Origin: Paratrimastix pyriformis
Taxonomy: Eukaryota > Preaxostyla > Paratrimastigidae
DNA: 64,000 nt
Assembly: GCA_027972325.1 (NCBI GenBank)
Contig: JAPMOS010000024.1
Span: forward strand, 146,501-210,500
Direction of reading: 5' to 3'
A program made the translations under genes and the position numbers. This document shows positions 37,437 through 49,523 of the stretch, one piece after another. Position 1 is the first letter of the stretch, and each line of letters opens with the position of its first letter. The notes under the pieces are model-generated. The model was not told the DNA's origin. It saw only the letters and a program-made list of their open reading frames with translations, and did no database searches.

Positions 37437-38118
37437 AGGACACGCGGCCCCACCACCACGCCTCCTGGCTGCAGTCCCGCTGCCCCTGCATTGCCGCTCC
37501 CCCGCTGGCCTGCTGGCAGCTCCCCGCCTCCCTTCATCCCCCGCCCACCCAAGATGAGCTGAATGGCCCTCTTGACCCGCCAGAGGGGGCGCGGGGAGTC
37601 GTCCCTGTTGTTGCAGGCCCTCTCTCGGACGGCCTCCCCGCCTGAGATCCGCCTGGGCCTCCAAAAGTACCTCTCCTCCCTCGCCACATTGCTCGTGCCC
37701 TGGCCCTGATGACCATGCGCAACAGGGCGGCAGCCGATGGGCCGCACCCCGACACAGGGCACCCCCCCCCCCCCCCCCCCCCCCACCCCCACCTCATCGC
37801 CCCCACTGGGGCTTCGCACGCCGCGGCTGCCCCGGCTGAAGAGGGCCCAACACGAGGTCATGAGGCCCAGGCCCCCATCGGAACGTGTAACGCGCGACGC
37901 GAAGGCGGGAGTAATGTTTCTCTTCGCCTACGTCCTAGCAAATACACAGCATGTCTCTGGACGGGAGTGCGCGGGCGGGTAACACGCGGAGAGGCATGAT
38001 GCTGATCGGATTGGGGTGATGATGAGCGGCAGACAACAACGCGGTCTTTGTCGGAGAAGACTTTTTCTAATTTGCGGCTTTCGAGCACTCCATTCAAAAA
38101 ACAATCAAAAAAGGCCGC
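37437..38118. other. Convergent intergenic region, GC-rich
   Basis: Between the kinase-LRR stop and the stop of the coiled-coil gene. It holds a C21-like run near 37767-37784 and copy 2 of the dispersed element. Short open segments exist on both strands around 37440-37860 but none shows recognisable homology or a convincing exon structure. Confidence 0.5.
37883..37995 (-). repeat. Dispersed 113-bp element, copy 2 (inverted to copy 1)
   Basis: Inverted partner of copy 1, 1.4 kb away. Toward lower coordinates it continues with a CGATGGGGGC segment and CCTGGGCCTCATGAC that is shared with copy 3, so the full unit is at least ~140 bp. Confidence 0.88.
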
Positions 38119-39635
38119 TTAATTGGGGACCGCGAAAGGGGAAGATGGGGCGCATGCCGCTGTGACGTCGACCAGGCGCGGTTTGTCTGGTTGGGTCGCC
38201 AGATCCAAAAACAACAATTTGAAGCGCCCGGCATCCAACGCAGACCCGAAACCAAAGTATCGCACCGTATCGGCAAAGGCCCTCACAACACAGGGGGGAG
38301 GATTAGAAGAGACGGCAACAAAGAAGAACGCGAAGCTGTCCTCGAGCGGGACGGAGGGGGGAACAGGGAACTCCACTTGAGGAGGGGCCAGAAACTCCGA
38401 CAACTCGGAAGTGGAACTGGGGCTCGAGCGCCCCGCTGAGAAAGGAGACGACGGAGACGGAGACGGATGTGGGATTGGTTGTTCCTTGAGGTGTCGCAGG
38501 TAGAAAAACGACCGCGCGAGTTCGGAGACCTTGAGCTGGACGGCCCAAAACGAGTTGGTGATCTCTCCGATGATGTAGCTGTTTCCCGGCCGGCCGTCCG
38601 GAAGCTGCGGGGACGTGGGTGAAATACGAAGGCCCCTTGGGGTGGGCCGGAGCGCGTTGCGGGGCGGGCACTCCACGAAGGCGGACGAGTCGAAAGAGAG
38701 GTTGAACGGACGCTGGTCAAAGAAAACCACTTGGAGATAATCCGGAGTCGTCAAAGATGGTTGGGAACCGTCGTCCATTATCGGACGACCGTTCCCGTCC
38801 AAACGAGGGATCGACCGATGCATTGCGAAATTGGTGCGGGTTTTCAGAATGTATGGGTTCGAACGTTCGTCCAAGAGCAGCCGATCAAACTCCTGGGCTA
38901 CAAGCTGCTCGGTGATCATAGCTCGAGGCAGTCCCAAGACATCAGTCGGAAGAGAGCCGGCCAGCCGGGGAGGGACGTCGACAGAGGCCATGCCCATGTA
39001 ATTCACTACGGCCGGAAGAGCATGGACGAAAAAGGCAAGAGAAGGCACCGACCTGGGAGCGGATCAACTTTGGGGGTGTGGGAACGACGGATGTGGGAAC
39101 GACGGCCTAAAAAAGTGGCTCGATTCGTTCTGTTGTGCAGCAAAGCAGACCTGAATGTTGTGTATCTGAATGATTTGCGCCTCGCTTTGGTGATCCTCAC
39201 ACCATTTTTGGAAGGATTCCTGACGCTCCTTGTCGAGCTTGTCCTCAGTCTGATGCAGGCGTTCCTCAGTCTGATGCAGGCGTTCCTCAGTCTGACGCAC
39301 GATATCGCGGGCATTACGCAGCTCTTCCACAGTCTTGTTATATATGCCCCGCAATTCCGCATAACGGCCCTCGCTGTGTCGAAGTCTCTGCTCCAGTTCG
39401 AAAATTCGGGAGTTCAAGCGCTTAGGAAGGGTCACTGTAAGAAGAAAAATAAATATGCAAAAATGAAATTCAACGGACCATCCTCCTCCATACCGGTACC
39501 TAGATGTTGGATTTGACCGGGGTGATTTGAGTTATCCCCATCCCAGTCACAGACACACGTCGGCACGTCTGTGGCCAAAACGGCCGTTCGATGCTGATTC
39601 GGAAACACCCCGAGGGATCTTGAAACCGGTTTCAA
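38119..39635 (-). CDS. Unrecognised coiled-coil protein
   Basis: Likely exons: 39635-39479, 39434-39151 and 39052-38119 (donors gtccgt and gtctgc). The first ATG chosen gives MKPVSRSLGVFPNQHRT; a later start at MEED is possible. Exon 2 is a coiled coil with a tandem heptad duplication, RQTEERLHQTEERLHQTEDK. Exon 3 is a ~310-residue globular-looking segment with PDYLQVVFFDQRPFNLSF, GNSYIIGEITNSFWAVQLKV and RYFGFGSALDAGRFKLLFLD, ending FAVPN. The I-I-G-E-I...Q-L-K pattern faintly recalls PD-(D/E)XK nuclease-like folds, but this is speculative. The exon 2-3 join is off frame as read, so a base error or a different acceptor is likely. Function unknown. Confidence 0.55.
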
Positions 39636-41372
39636 ACTTACCCCTGAGAACTTTCATTTCGGGGATCACCATTGGCATGACCTCTTCTCCAGGAGAAACG
39701 TTTTGGGAACTGTCTTTTTGATGGTGTCTTTACCACTGGCCTTCTTCTAACGTATAGCAAGACCAAAATTTACAGAAACCTCAATTCCGCGGTTCCCTCC
39801 TCTGCATATAGCATGGGTTTTCCTCCCCTGGGATCGCGACACTGTAGCCAATGCGAGTTTCACACTGGTTGAGTCCATAGGTTTTTATTCCGCTGCGTTT
39901 CGTCTCCGGTCAAGTCTCCTCTCGTTTTGGACTCCATTGCTTAGGGGCTTCAGCGCCGTCCACTGAGGCGAGCCGTCTCGTTCCAGCATATTTGGACACT
40001 CAAAAAGGTTTAGAAAAATCTGAGCCTACAGAATTTTTCTTTGTTCGCCCACAGTGTCACCCTCAAGTTTCGGAGTTTTCTTTCAGTCCCCCTCTCCTCG
40101 CGCCGTTCGCTCGCCCCGGGGACCACTTGGGCCCTATTCCTGTCTGTGGTACGTCAGCACAGTGCTCCGAGGCTTCCCGGAACCCGTCACCCACTCCCCC
40201 TCTGGAAAAATGTCTGGCATGCTCCCGATGAAAAATCCGGTTCATCCACAGGCTCTCGGTCGTTTGCGTTGGACCCGGGAAACTAGACCCATTTAGAAAA
40301 AACTGAGCCTGCAGAATTTAAAATTATGTCTTTTTGCGGTTTTGGTGCCTCATGCGCCCCTTCGATCGTCGCGCCCCCTTCGTGACCGCAGCTTTGAGGC
40401 TCGGGGCCCAACCAAACTCGGATATTCCAAGAGAGAATTAGTGAGCCCCCCATGTGTTCCTGTCCGGGTCAGGGCCAGACCCGAGCCCACCGAGCGAGGC
40501 GGTTGAATTCCGGGGGGTCGTTTTGGCCAGCGTAGTGCCGACGTGGTCACCCTGAGGCGATTCTGAGTTTTGCATTCCTTCCCCTCACCCAACCTTTCTC
40601 CCCATTCCTCACCAGTTGAAAAGGCTTGAAGGGTGGATGCCTGATTTCAGGGAGAGCCGTAAACAGAGTGATCCACTTGTGGTATCATTCGAGTTCGAAT
40701 ATCAATGGTTTTCCACGTGGAACAGATCGAATGACAGTGAGACCTTGCTCAAACATCATAAAAAGATGAAAGATGAACATTCATGATGCCTTTAATGAGT
40801 TTTCCTGATCGGTTGGACATCTTGACCTCACGGCGGCTGCGATATGCCGCTTGAGCCGCTGAGGTGAAGCCTATCGAGGGTGATGAGGTGACGGGGAATT
40901 GGGGGGATAAAATCTTTTGTGATTTCCTTCTCATGATTCCTTAGTTAGCCTCACACGAGGCTGCGTTAACACGAGAATGAATGAATGGGACGGTTCGTAC
41001 AGGCGACTGTTTTGGCTCGAAAAACGCGATGGGAGACTGTTGTGCGTTCTTCTCCTTCAATGAATGCTGGGAGGTTTTTGTATACATAATTATGTCATGG
41101 AATGTCACCAAATCCGAAGAGAAGGCGCACCTCATCACCACCCACCTCCTTCAGCACCGAGTCGGCTGGTGGGCCTCGGCCTCATGGTTGCGCTTGGTCG
41201 GTATGCCACCATCCTAGGTCGCCCCGAAAGCAAGACAGGAAGAGAAGGTGGATGGAAAGAGCGACGACCTAAGACTTCCCCCCCTCCTTTTCTTGTGCCC
41301 TCCCCGCGAACCGGGGGGAAGGGGATAACGAATCAACACGAAAAAAACGGGGAAACAAAAAGGATAAGGTCA
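39636..41372. other. Long intergenic region with dispersed repeats, no gene seen
   Basis: 1.7 kb with no homology-supported coding segment. It includes a ~30-nt motif (GAAAAAWCTGAGCCTRCAGA) repeated at 40014-40035 and 40291-40313, and a stretch (40035-40285) resembling 31760-31985. ATCTTTTGTGATTTCCTTCT at 40912 resembles 26290. At 40680-40960 there is AT-richer sequence with no pattern I can assign. Confidence 0.5.
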
Positions 41373-42103
41373 CTAACCGCAAGGAGCCCTCGCCGGTGGG
41401 TCAGCCAGGAAGCTGGCCACGGGAACGGGCAACGAGTCAAGCGTGGTGGAAGGATGGTTGCAGGTAGTGACCGAAACCCAGGAGGCGTGCATCTCGTGGT
41501 TGCCCGCCCAGAGGCAGGCACCCAGGCAGGCCAGGAAGAACTGACGGGGCCACTTGAGGTGGGCGTTCTTGAGGCCTTGTCGATGACGTCCATGAGCTCC
41601 TTGGCACGGGGCGCGAGCTGTCCTGTCGAGGTGAGCGCGAAGGGGAAGAAGAGCGGGTCCCGCCCATACTTCCGGTACTTCCGCTCCTCGAGCTGCTGGG
41701 CGGCTTCACCCTTGATGGCACGAGAGGCGTACATGGGAGCGAGGGGCTCCGCCACGGTCACGTCGATCTTGCTGGGGAGCGGATCTCCCGACAGGGAGAA
41801 GGAGATGTCGTAGCGGGCTGCGGACTGGGGGCCGGACGGGCACGAGTCCTCGTCCTCCTCCAGGGGGGCGACCTCGGGCTCTCGGCGGGCGAGGCACCCG
41901 GGGATCGCTGTGAGCTGGCGGAACAGAAGATCGCGGATCTGGTCATGACGGGGCGCCCTCATACGCGTCGCTGCTGGGCAGAGTCGTTCGTGGGCGTCGT
42001 CGATGAGCTTGTTGCGGCATGCGGGGCAGGGGACGAGTTGGCGGGGCCAGTTGGGCGGGCGAACGTTGATGGGGACGGCTGGCTGGGCAGTGAGCGGGTT
42101 CAT
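41373..42103 (-). mobile_element. 3' fragment of a non-LTR retrotransposon (R2-like, restriction-like endonuclease type)
   Basis: On the minus strand: a CCHC knuckle CPACRNKLIDDAHERLC (C-X2-C-X7-H-X4-C, the spacing of R2-type elements), then RHDQIRDLLFRQL, and a PD-(D/E)XK-like core with YDISFSLSGDP, KIDVTVAEP and EERKYRKYG, ending in a conserved-looking WPRQFFLACLGACLWAG stretch. This order (knuckle then endonuclease) is the C-terminus of R2/CRE/NeSL-type LINEs. Reverse transcriptase motifs are absent, so the copy is 5'-truncated. The frame shifts once near 41575, so it is dead or error-containing. It ends immediately beside the duplicated adenylate kinase segment. Confidence 0.7.
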
Positions 42104-42159
42104 TGGCGGCGGAGAGGATCATGATCTGCATGGTGGATAAATCTTCTTTCCCTGCGATT

Positions 42160-43145
42160 TTCGCCAGCTGGGTTCGGCGCATGAGGTCGTAATCTGATCG
42201 ATGTCCCGGACCCACCATCGCATTCCGGGCTTCTTTACCCCTTCGGTGGGCTTCTTGGGGCTTTGGTGTTTCCTGAAATCCTGACGCCCGCAGGGACGCG
42301 CCCCCGGATGCACCCCAAAATCGAGGTGGAATGGTGCCGGGTTTGGGGCGCATTGTAACGGGTTTGGTTCGCTCAGGCATGCACCCAAAAAAAATACCTC
42401 ACCTAGGGTTCTCGCCCCTCGTCCCCCAACCGTTTTCTTTTCGGTCCGTTTTTTGTTGACCCCCTCCGACAGTCTGATTTTCAGTCAGTTCGCCATGGGT
42501 TGCGCTGCAAGCTCAAACAACGTTGTCGTCTCTCCTCTGGGCCCCACTGTTCCGGAACGGCCTCTGCATCTCATCATTTCTGGCGCGCCCGCCTCAGGCA
42601 AGGGTACCCAGTGTGAACGCATCGTTGCCAAATATCACGTCGTGCACGTGAGCACCGGGGATCTGCTCCGGGAAGCTGTGAAACAGGGCACTCCTCTTGG
42701 CCTTCAGGCGAAGCCGATCATGGAATCGGTCTGTTCCCCAAATCATCCCATTCATTCCTGGCGTCACACCACCCGCACGTTAGGGCGGCCTTGTCCCTGA
42801 TGAGCTTGTGATCAATCTCCTGAAGGACCGGATCAGCCAGCCCGACTGCGAGCGCAAGGGGTCCGTTGAAATTTTCTGGGCCCCCAACCGTCTTTCCCGC
42901 CCCCCATTTCTCAGGTACCTTCTGGACGGATTCCCTCGGACCGAGGTCCAGGCCCTCTTCCTGAAGAAGGAGGGCTTCATGTTCGACGCCTGCCTGCTGC
43001 TCGATGTCCCCGATGAGATGCTCATCGCCCGGGTCACGGGCCGCCGCCGCGATCCGGTCCGTGGTTGCCATCATCCCCCCGGGGTCATTCCGCCCCGACG
43101 ACACTGCCCAGATTCACATTGCCGCGGCCTCTTTGTTTTTGAGTG
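42160..43145 (+). repeat. Inverted segmental duplication, right arm (partner 4965-5890)
   Basis: Same content as the left arm: upstream region, adenylate kinase exons 1-3 and their introns. The arm begins near the TTTTCGCCAGCTGG segment, next to the LINE fragment, and ends in intron 3. Confidence 0.85.
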
Positions 43146-43575
43146 TCTCGTTGCGTTTTCCTGTCCCCACAACCAAATCATCGGCCCCCATCATTCCCCA
43201 CGGGCAGGTGAGCCTCATGACTCCGCCACTCCCCATCCATTCCATCCCCATCCGCCATCTCACCACCCTCCCACGGCGGTGCAGTGACATTTGTGCTGTC
43301 TCTTCTCCACCTCCCTGCTGCTTTCTTTCTCCCCTTCATCTCATCACCCCGGCTCGACTCTCCCACGGGGGTGCAGTGGTTGACATTCGACGTGCTGGCT
43401 CTTCTCCTCCCCCACCCCACCCCGCGTTTTCTTTCACTCTCCCGCTACTTCCCCTTGTATTGACACCCGCTCGCTCACACACACACGACTTCGTCACCAC
43501 CCGCTCGTCATCAACCATCACACCCAATCATCCAATCATCATCATCATCATGCTCAATCGTCATCCGATCATCAA

Positions 43576-43627
<52 letters not shown>

Positions 43628-44203
43628 TCATCATCATCATCCAGATCATCATCATCCAGATCATCATCATCCAGATCATCATCATCCAGATCATCATCAT
43701 CCAGATCATCATCATCCAGATCATCATCATCCAGATCATCATCATCCAGATCATCATCATCATCATCATCATCATCGGTGGGGGGCCGCTCAGGTGACGG
43801 GGAACATCTACAACATCAACACCAGCCCCAAGCCGCCCCAGGACCCGGAGGTGCTCGAACGTCTCGAACAGCGCAGTGACGACACCGAGGAGAAGGTCGC
43901 ACACCCTGATGCCCCCCCCCCCCCCCCGACCTGATGCCCCCATCTGCTCCCCCCCCCCCCCCCCCCCGACGAGTGAAGGCCAGACCATGGTCCCCATTGG
44001 TGGGAATCACCCACTTCAGATCAACTGAGAGACCCCGTCTTGTCTCATGGAGAAGTCACCCACTTCAAAGACACTGAGAGACCCCGTCCCCGTCTTGGGG
44101 AAGTCAGCCACCTCAGACACTGAGACCCCCGCTTAGGAAACTTCTTCTCGAGGTCATCCTCCCATCCCCCTATCCATCATCGTCATCTCCTGGTCATCAT
44201 CCG

Positions 44204-44302
<99 letters not shown>

Positions 44303-45798
44303 GCCAACCCGGCTGGTGCAGGCGCCTGTTGGTGTGAACTCCATGTCCACATCCTTCCTTCTTCCATCCATCCATCCATTCCATTCCATTTCATCCTTCC
44401 ACTTCCATTCCATCCATTCACCATCCACACCACACCCACCCCACACACCACACCACACCACCACACACCACCACCACCATGTCCTTCCAGCCATCGTCCT
44501 TCTTGCTTCTATTCTACACCACCTGCCTCCTTTCTCATCACCCACCCCCACCCTCCCCGTCCATTCCTCGATGCCCTTCCACCCCATTCCATTCCATTCC
44601 ATTCCACCATCCCCTCTCCACCCATCATCCCATCAGCATTATCCCCAATCACCAGCATCATCTTCCAATCATCAGCATCATCACCCAAGGGCGCCCAGAT
44701 CAGCATCATCAGCACCACATCACGCATCACGTGCGCCCCCCGTGCAGTGCGAGCGGATTGTGGAGCGGTACGGCGGTACATCTCGACGGGCGACCTGCTC
44801 CGAGGCCGTCAAGGCACACCCCTGGGCATGCAGGCCAAGCCATCATGGAGACGGTCCGTCCCCGCCCTCCCTCCCCTTTCCTTGTTGTGTGTCTGGCTTG
44901 TTACCCTGGGCATGCAGCCAGCCTCCATGGAGACCTCCGTTCCCGCCTCCGTCCTCCGTGCGATTGCCTGCTGCTCTGCTGCCCACCCTCCCGACCTCCC
45001 CTCGTCTCCCCTCCCGACCTCCCTCTCGTGTCCTGTGGGCCTTCTGTTTCTCTTTCCTCGGTCCCCCACATGTCCCGACCTCAACTTCCTCATCCCTCCC
45101 TCCATGTCCACCACCACCACCACCCAGGGCGGGCTGGTTCCCGATGACATCAACATCCTCAACCAGCGCCTCACCCAGTCCGACTGCCAGGTGCTCGGGT
45201 CCGCCATCCCCCCACCTCCTCCCTCCCTCCCCTCCCAGACAGGCACCACAGCGTCTCCCGCCTTGTCTGCCCGTCTTCTCCGGCCCAACGGCGGCTCGAA
45301 ATCCCATGTCCCGCCCCGAGGAGCCACCGTCATGACCTCCGCTAATCGCCGGCCTCCGTCAACACCTCCCCTCCCCCCCCCCCCCCCCCCCGCCCGCCCG
45401 GCAGGTACCTCCTGGACGGTTCCCCGGACAGGCTCAAGCCCAGTTCCTGAAGCGCAACGGGCTTGTCTTCCACAAGTGCATCCTGCTCAGCGTCCCCGAC
45501 GACCTCCTCATCCAGCGCGTCTGCGGCCGGCGCCGCGACCCCGTCCGTTCCAATTGCCGCACCCTGTGTGTCATCTGTGTGTTGCCAGTCATCATCATCA
45601 ACCAGTTCATCATCATCCTTCCTCATCCTCCAATCATCACCATCCTCCAATCATCACCATCATCCAATCATCATCATCATCATCATCATCCAATCATCAT
45701 CCAATCATCATCATCATCCAATCATCATCATCATCATCCAATCATCATCATCCAATCATCATCATCCAATCATCATCATCCAATCATCATCATCATCC

Positions 45799-45836
<38 letters not shown>

Positions 45837-46160
45837 GTCGCGTGGCCACAGGTGACGGGCAAAAACTACAACATCTACACGAGCCCCAAGCCGCCACAGG
45901 ACCCCGAGGTGCTGGGCCGCCTCGAGCAGCGCAGTGATGACACCGAGGAGAAGGTCGACATGACGTCCACTCTCATACTAACTTTTTTTTCATGCTCTCA
46001 TCAGGCTAAGAATCGGCTCCGCAACTACTACGCCAATGCTCGGGCCTTGGAGACCTTCTACAGCTCCATCCTGGTGCGGGTCAACGGCAACCAGTCAATC
46101 GAGGGCGTGTTCGGCGCGATTGCATTCAACCTCGACCAGCTCGGGAACCATGCCGAATAA
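42495..46160 (+). CDS. Adenylate kinase (long-LID type), N-myristoylation signal, internal tandem exon duplication
   Basis: Catalyses ATP + AMP = 2 ADP. Exons: E1 42495-42728, E2 42784-42860, E3 42915-43056, E4 43794-43895; then a second set E1' 44748-44853, E2' 45128-45198, E3' 45405-45542, E4' 45852-45953; and E5 46005-46160. E1 carries MGCAASSNN, a myristoylation plus palmitoylation signal, and P-loop GAPASGKGTQ. E2 has [13 protein letters not shown]3 has [12 protein letters not shown] and [10 protein letters not shown]4 has the LID piece SPKPPQDPEV and RSDDTEEK. E5 gives KNRLRNYYANAR and VNGNQSIEGVFGA. The second set lacks the P-loop and has frame breaks in E1' and E3', whereas E2' and E4' are clean. 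A transcript E1-E2-E3-E4 (or E4')-E5 would give a normal ~200-residue enzyme. The lipid anchor suggests flagellar or plasma-membrane placement. A ~1 kb copy of its start lies at 5 kb. Confidence 0.85.
43565..43775. repeat. (GTC)n then ATCATCATCCAG repeat
   Basis: About 20 GTC triplets, then nine ATCATCATCCAG 12-mers, in intron 3 of adenylate kinase. Confidence 0.95.
44005..44130. repeat. Tandem repeat of ~60 bp, about 2.5 copies
   Basis: Units contain GTCACCCACTTCAGA, CACTGAGAGACCCCGTC and GGGGAAGTCA, in the intron after E4 of adenylate kinase. Confidence 0.8.
44204..44301. repeat. (CA)n microsatellite, ~48 repeats
   Basis: Uninterrupted CA dinucleotides in an adenylate kinase intron. Confidence 0.98.
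44902..44945 (+). repeat. Exon-edge echo downstream of E1' of adenylate kinase
   Basis: CCCTGGGCATGCAGCCAGCC then CCATGGAGACCTCCGT copies the E1' end (CCCTGGGCATGCAGGCCAAG, then CATGGAGACGGTCCGT), 80 bp downstream. Confidence 0.8.
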
Positions 46161-46338
46161 ACCCCAAAAAAACTTCTTTATTTCTTGTATTTCGGTAGAT
46201 GAGTGGCGTTGATGATAAGCGCTTTCTTGACCCAAAGAGTAGAAGCGAAATTCCCTGCGCATGCCTCTCGCTCCCCCGGCGTAGTGATGCTGTCTTTCAA
46301 CTACATTTCCATTGGCTCACCAGGGGCCAGCTCCCGCC

Positions 46339-48519
46339 ATGTTCTCCAGAATCCTTCGATGGGTTTTGACGTTGTCTAAAATTTATTTTTCGTATATTTT
46401 CTTCGTATCCTTCTTCTTCTTCCTCATGGTCTCCATCGTTTTTTCATTATTTCAAAAATTACCCGGTTCGAAGGTTGCCACTGAGGGAATTCTAATTCTG
46501 TTTTATAACGGTCTTGCGCACGCACGAGAAGAAGGAACAACTGGAAGTTTTGGGACCAGTGGAATGATCACCATGCTCCTTTTTCTCGTGTTTCTTGCCC
46601 ACTTCGCCTCGTTATTTCTGGTCTGTGTTCTGATCTATTGAACCCTTTCCGGATTCCACGACCCCACAGATGGCACATCTCGTGACCGTCTGGACCATGT
46701 GGAGGAAGAACCACGGACACCGATGTCTGTCACTACCCGGCATTCTCCTCATCGCATGACAATCGGAAGTCCCCCGAACGGCCATTGGGGTGCTCCTTCT
46801 CTTGATTCCCTTCGGCCTCCTCCTGGGCCTGCACATCTATGGGCTCATCCAGGGGTTCTTCCAGCAAACCGTCTGTCTCTTTCACCCCCCACCCCACATC
46901 CCGATCCAAAACTGTTCCGTCCCACAGGTTATGTACGCCACGGTGGCCGTGCTGGGGTTCATGACGCTCCTGTATGTGTGCACCATGGCCCTGGAGTGGT
47001 ACACCATGATCCGCTCCTCAGCAGTCGTCACCAAATGGTTTGTGGCCTCTTCCGCCCGCCCCACCTGCCCGTCACCTGCATCAGGACCGCCGACCTACAT
47101 CCAGGGCGACCAGCACCGCGCATTCCATCCATTCGGGGTGAGTTCTTTTTGTCGGGGGAAGAAATTTGCAGATTCGATTCGCACTGACAACGCCCTAAAA
47201 CCTGTGAAATCCCACCACACATCTGTCCTTTTTTTATCGATCGGTTCCATGGCTCAGTTGGCAGAGCGCTCGGCTGTTAACCGGGAGGTCCTGAGTTCAA
47301 TCCTCAGTGGAACCGGATACCTTTTTCCCTCTTTTTTTCTAACGTTCCAGCGCGTGGGTCAAGTGGCATCGCTCCCTGGCCGCCCGCCAGGCCGCCGCCC
47401 AAGCGGGTGGGAGCCGGACTCCTCTGCTGCCCGCCCCGCCCGGCTCGCCCCAGCCATCCGACCTCTCACCTGCCCCGCGAGGCGACCTGACCCGCCAGCT
47501 GGCCGCCTTCCTGCGGTGGGAACACACCCGCGACGACTTGGGGTCCGCACTCCCCATCAGAGAGACATGCTGTGCATTTGCTCGGACGCAGGCGAAGAGA
47601 AACGTTCCTGGCGCCTTCGCGTCGCGCCTTACACGTTCCGATGGGGGCCCTGGGCCTAATGACACCAATCCCGTTGTGCTGTTACGTATGTCCAGCATGC
47701 GTGCGTTGTTCGAATTGGGGGTTGCGAATAAACCGATCTGTGACCCCCCGGCACCATCACACCCCTTCCGTCCATTTCACATTCCCTTCCCGAATTAACA
47801 CTCGCATCATCCACGCACCAGGCGCGGGGGCGACCCCGGCACCAGCGCCATCGACGGTTCGCCCACGGCCGCCGGCCTCCGGCTGCCCACATCGCTCCTG
47901 TCGCCCTCGCCGACGTCACCCCGCCATCGCGGTCATCATCACCCCCACGGCCCACATCACCCGGGTATTACCCCCGGACTGACCTACGGGACCGAGGCAA
48001 TATCACCATCCGGCGGCGGCCAGACGGTGAGCCCCTCCGGCGGCGATGATGGTGATCACGATGATGATGATAAAGATGGTGGTGGGCGGTGGAACATTGC
48101 CAGGTGGATTGGTCGGATGCTGCGGCAGGGCTTCGTTCCGCCGCCCCCGCCGTCCGATGAGGCCCTGTTTGGGCGGCCGTTCCGGGCGGGCTGTGGGGCT
48201 GATGCCGCTGTTGCAGCCCATGGGAATCTTCCCACCCAGCTGATGCATATCCTGGGACTGCATCCCTCCTTCCGTCTCAAGCTGGGCTCGCTGCAGCTGC
48301 TGCTCGGCCTCTTCGGGCTGGCCGTCTTCGGGTATGTGGGCGTGTGGAGCTCGTTCTACTTCTTCCTGGGCTACGCCCTGCTCACCCTGTGCATGGTCAT
48401 CTTCGCCGGGGCCGTCCTGTGGCGGTCTGTCTCTTCGTCGATGCGTCTTTGTGTCTTTTTTGAGCTTGTGCGGCTGCCCTGATCTCTGACCGTCTCTTCC
48501 CCGGACAGACACATACATG

Positions 48520-48586
<67 letters not shown>

Positions 48587-49481
48587 TGACACACACATGA
48601 CACACAGATGACGCATACATGACGCATACATGACACATACATGACACATACATGACACATACATGACACATACATGACACATACACGACACATACACGAC
48701 ACATACATGACACATACACGACACAAATGGCACACACATGACACATACATGACACATACATGACACATACATCCGACACAGGTCACGTCGCGACGAGCGG
48801 GACGAGCGCACCGCCGCGCGGCTCTACCAGCGGGCCCTGCAGTCGGACGGGACACGGGTCGGGTCGGGCCTCACCTCACCCGACATGGTGCTCTTCCCTG
48901 AGGTCCGCCGCTGTGTGAATGTCGTTTGTATGTGTCCCGTCCCATGACCGTTCGTGTCTCCCCATGAAAATTGGTGACTCGTTGGTTGTTGTTGTTTCTC
49001 ACTCTCCCTCCCCAATTCTGCCCTGCCCATTCCCAACCGTCACACACCCCCCCACCACCACCACCACCAATAAAAAACCGGTCACCCGCCCACTCCGCCC
49101 ACCACCCCCCACCATCCTGCCCATGTGCCCCTCTTCCAACCACCACCTCCGTCATCTCCCCAGGTGACCCGCGTTCCGCCCCCGTGGCCCATTCGTCGGG
49201 CCCGCCGCAGGGTGACGGCCCACCTGACCCACATCTACCTGTGGACGACCCTCGGATTCCTGGCCGCCCACGGGATTCTGCTGCAGGTGTTCAGCTGGCA
49301 GGTGGGCTGGCCAATGGGGGTCGCCGGGCTGGTCTTCATCTTCGGCACATCGTCCGTCGGGTTTTTGGCTGATATACACACCGATCATCAACATCCAGAT
49401 CATCATCACCACCACCAATCATCAGCATCATCATCATCACCACCAACCAATCATCATCATCATTCATCATCATCATCATCA

Positions 49482-49523
<42 letters not shown>

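Noticed and set aside
37535-37860. Small gene on either strand between the kinase-LRR and coiled-coil genes
   Set aside because: Open segments exist on both strands, but none has recognisable homology, clear splice sites or codon-level evidence.
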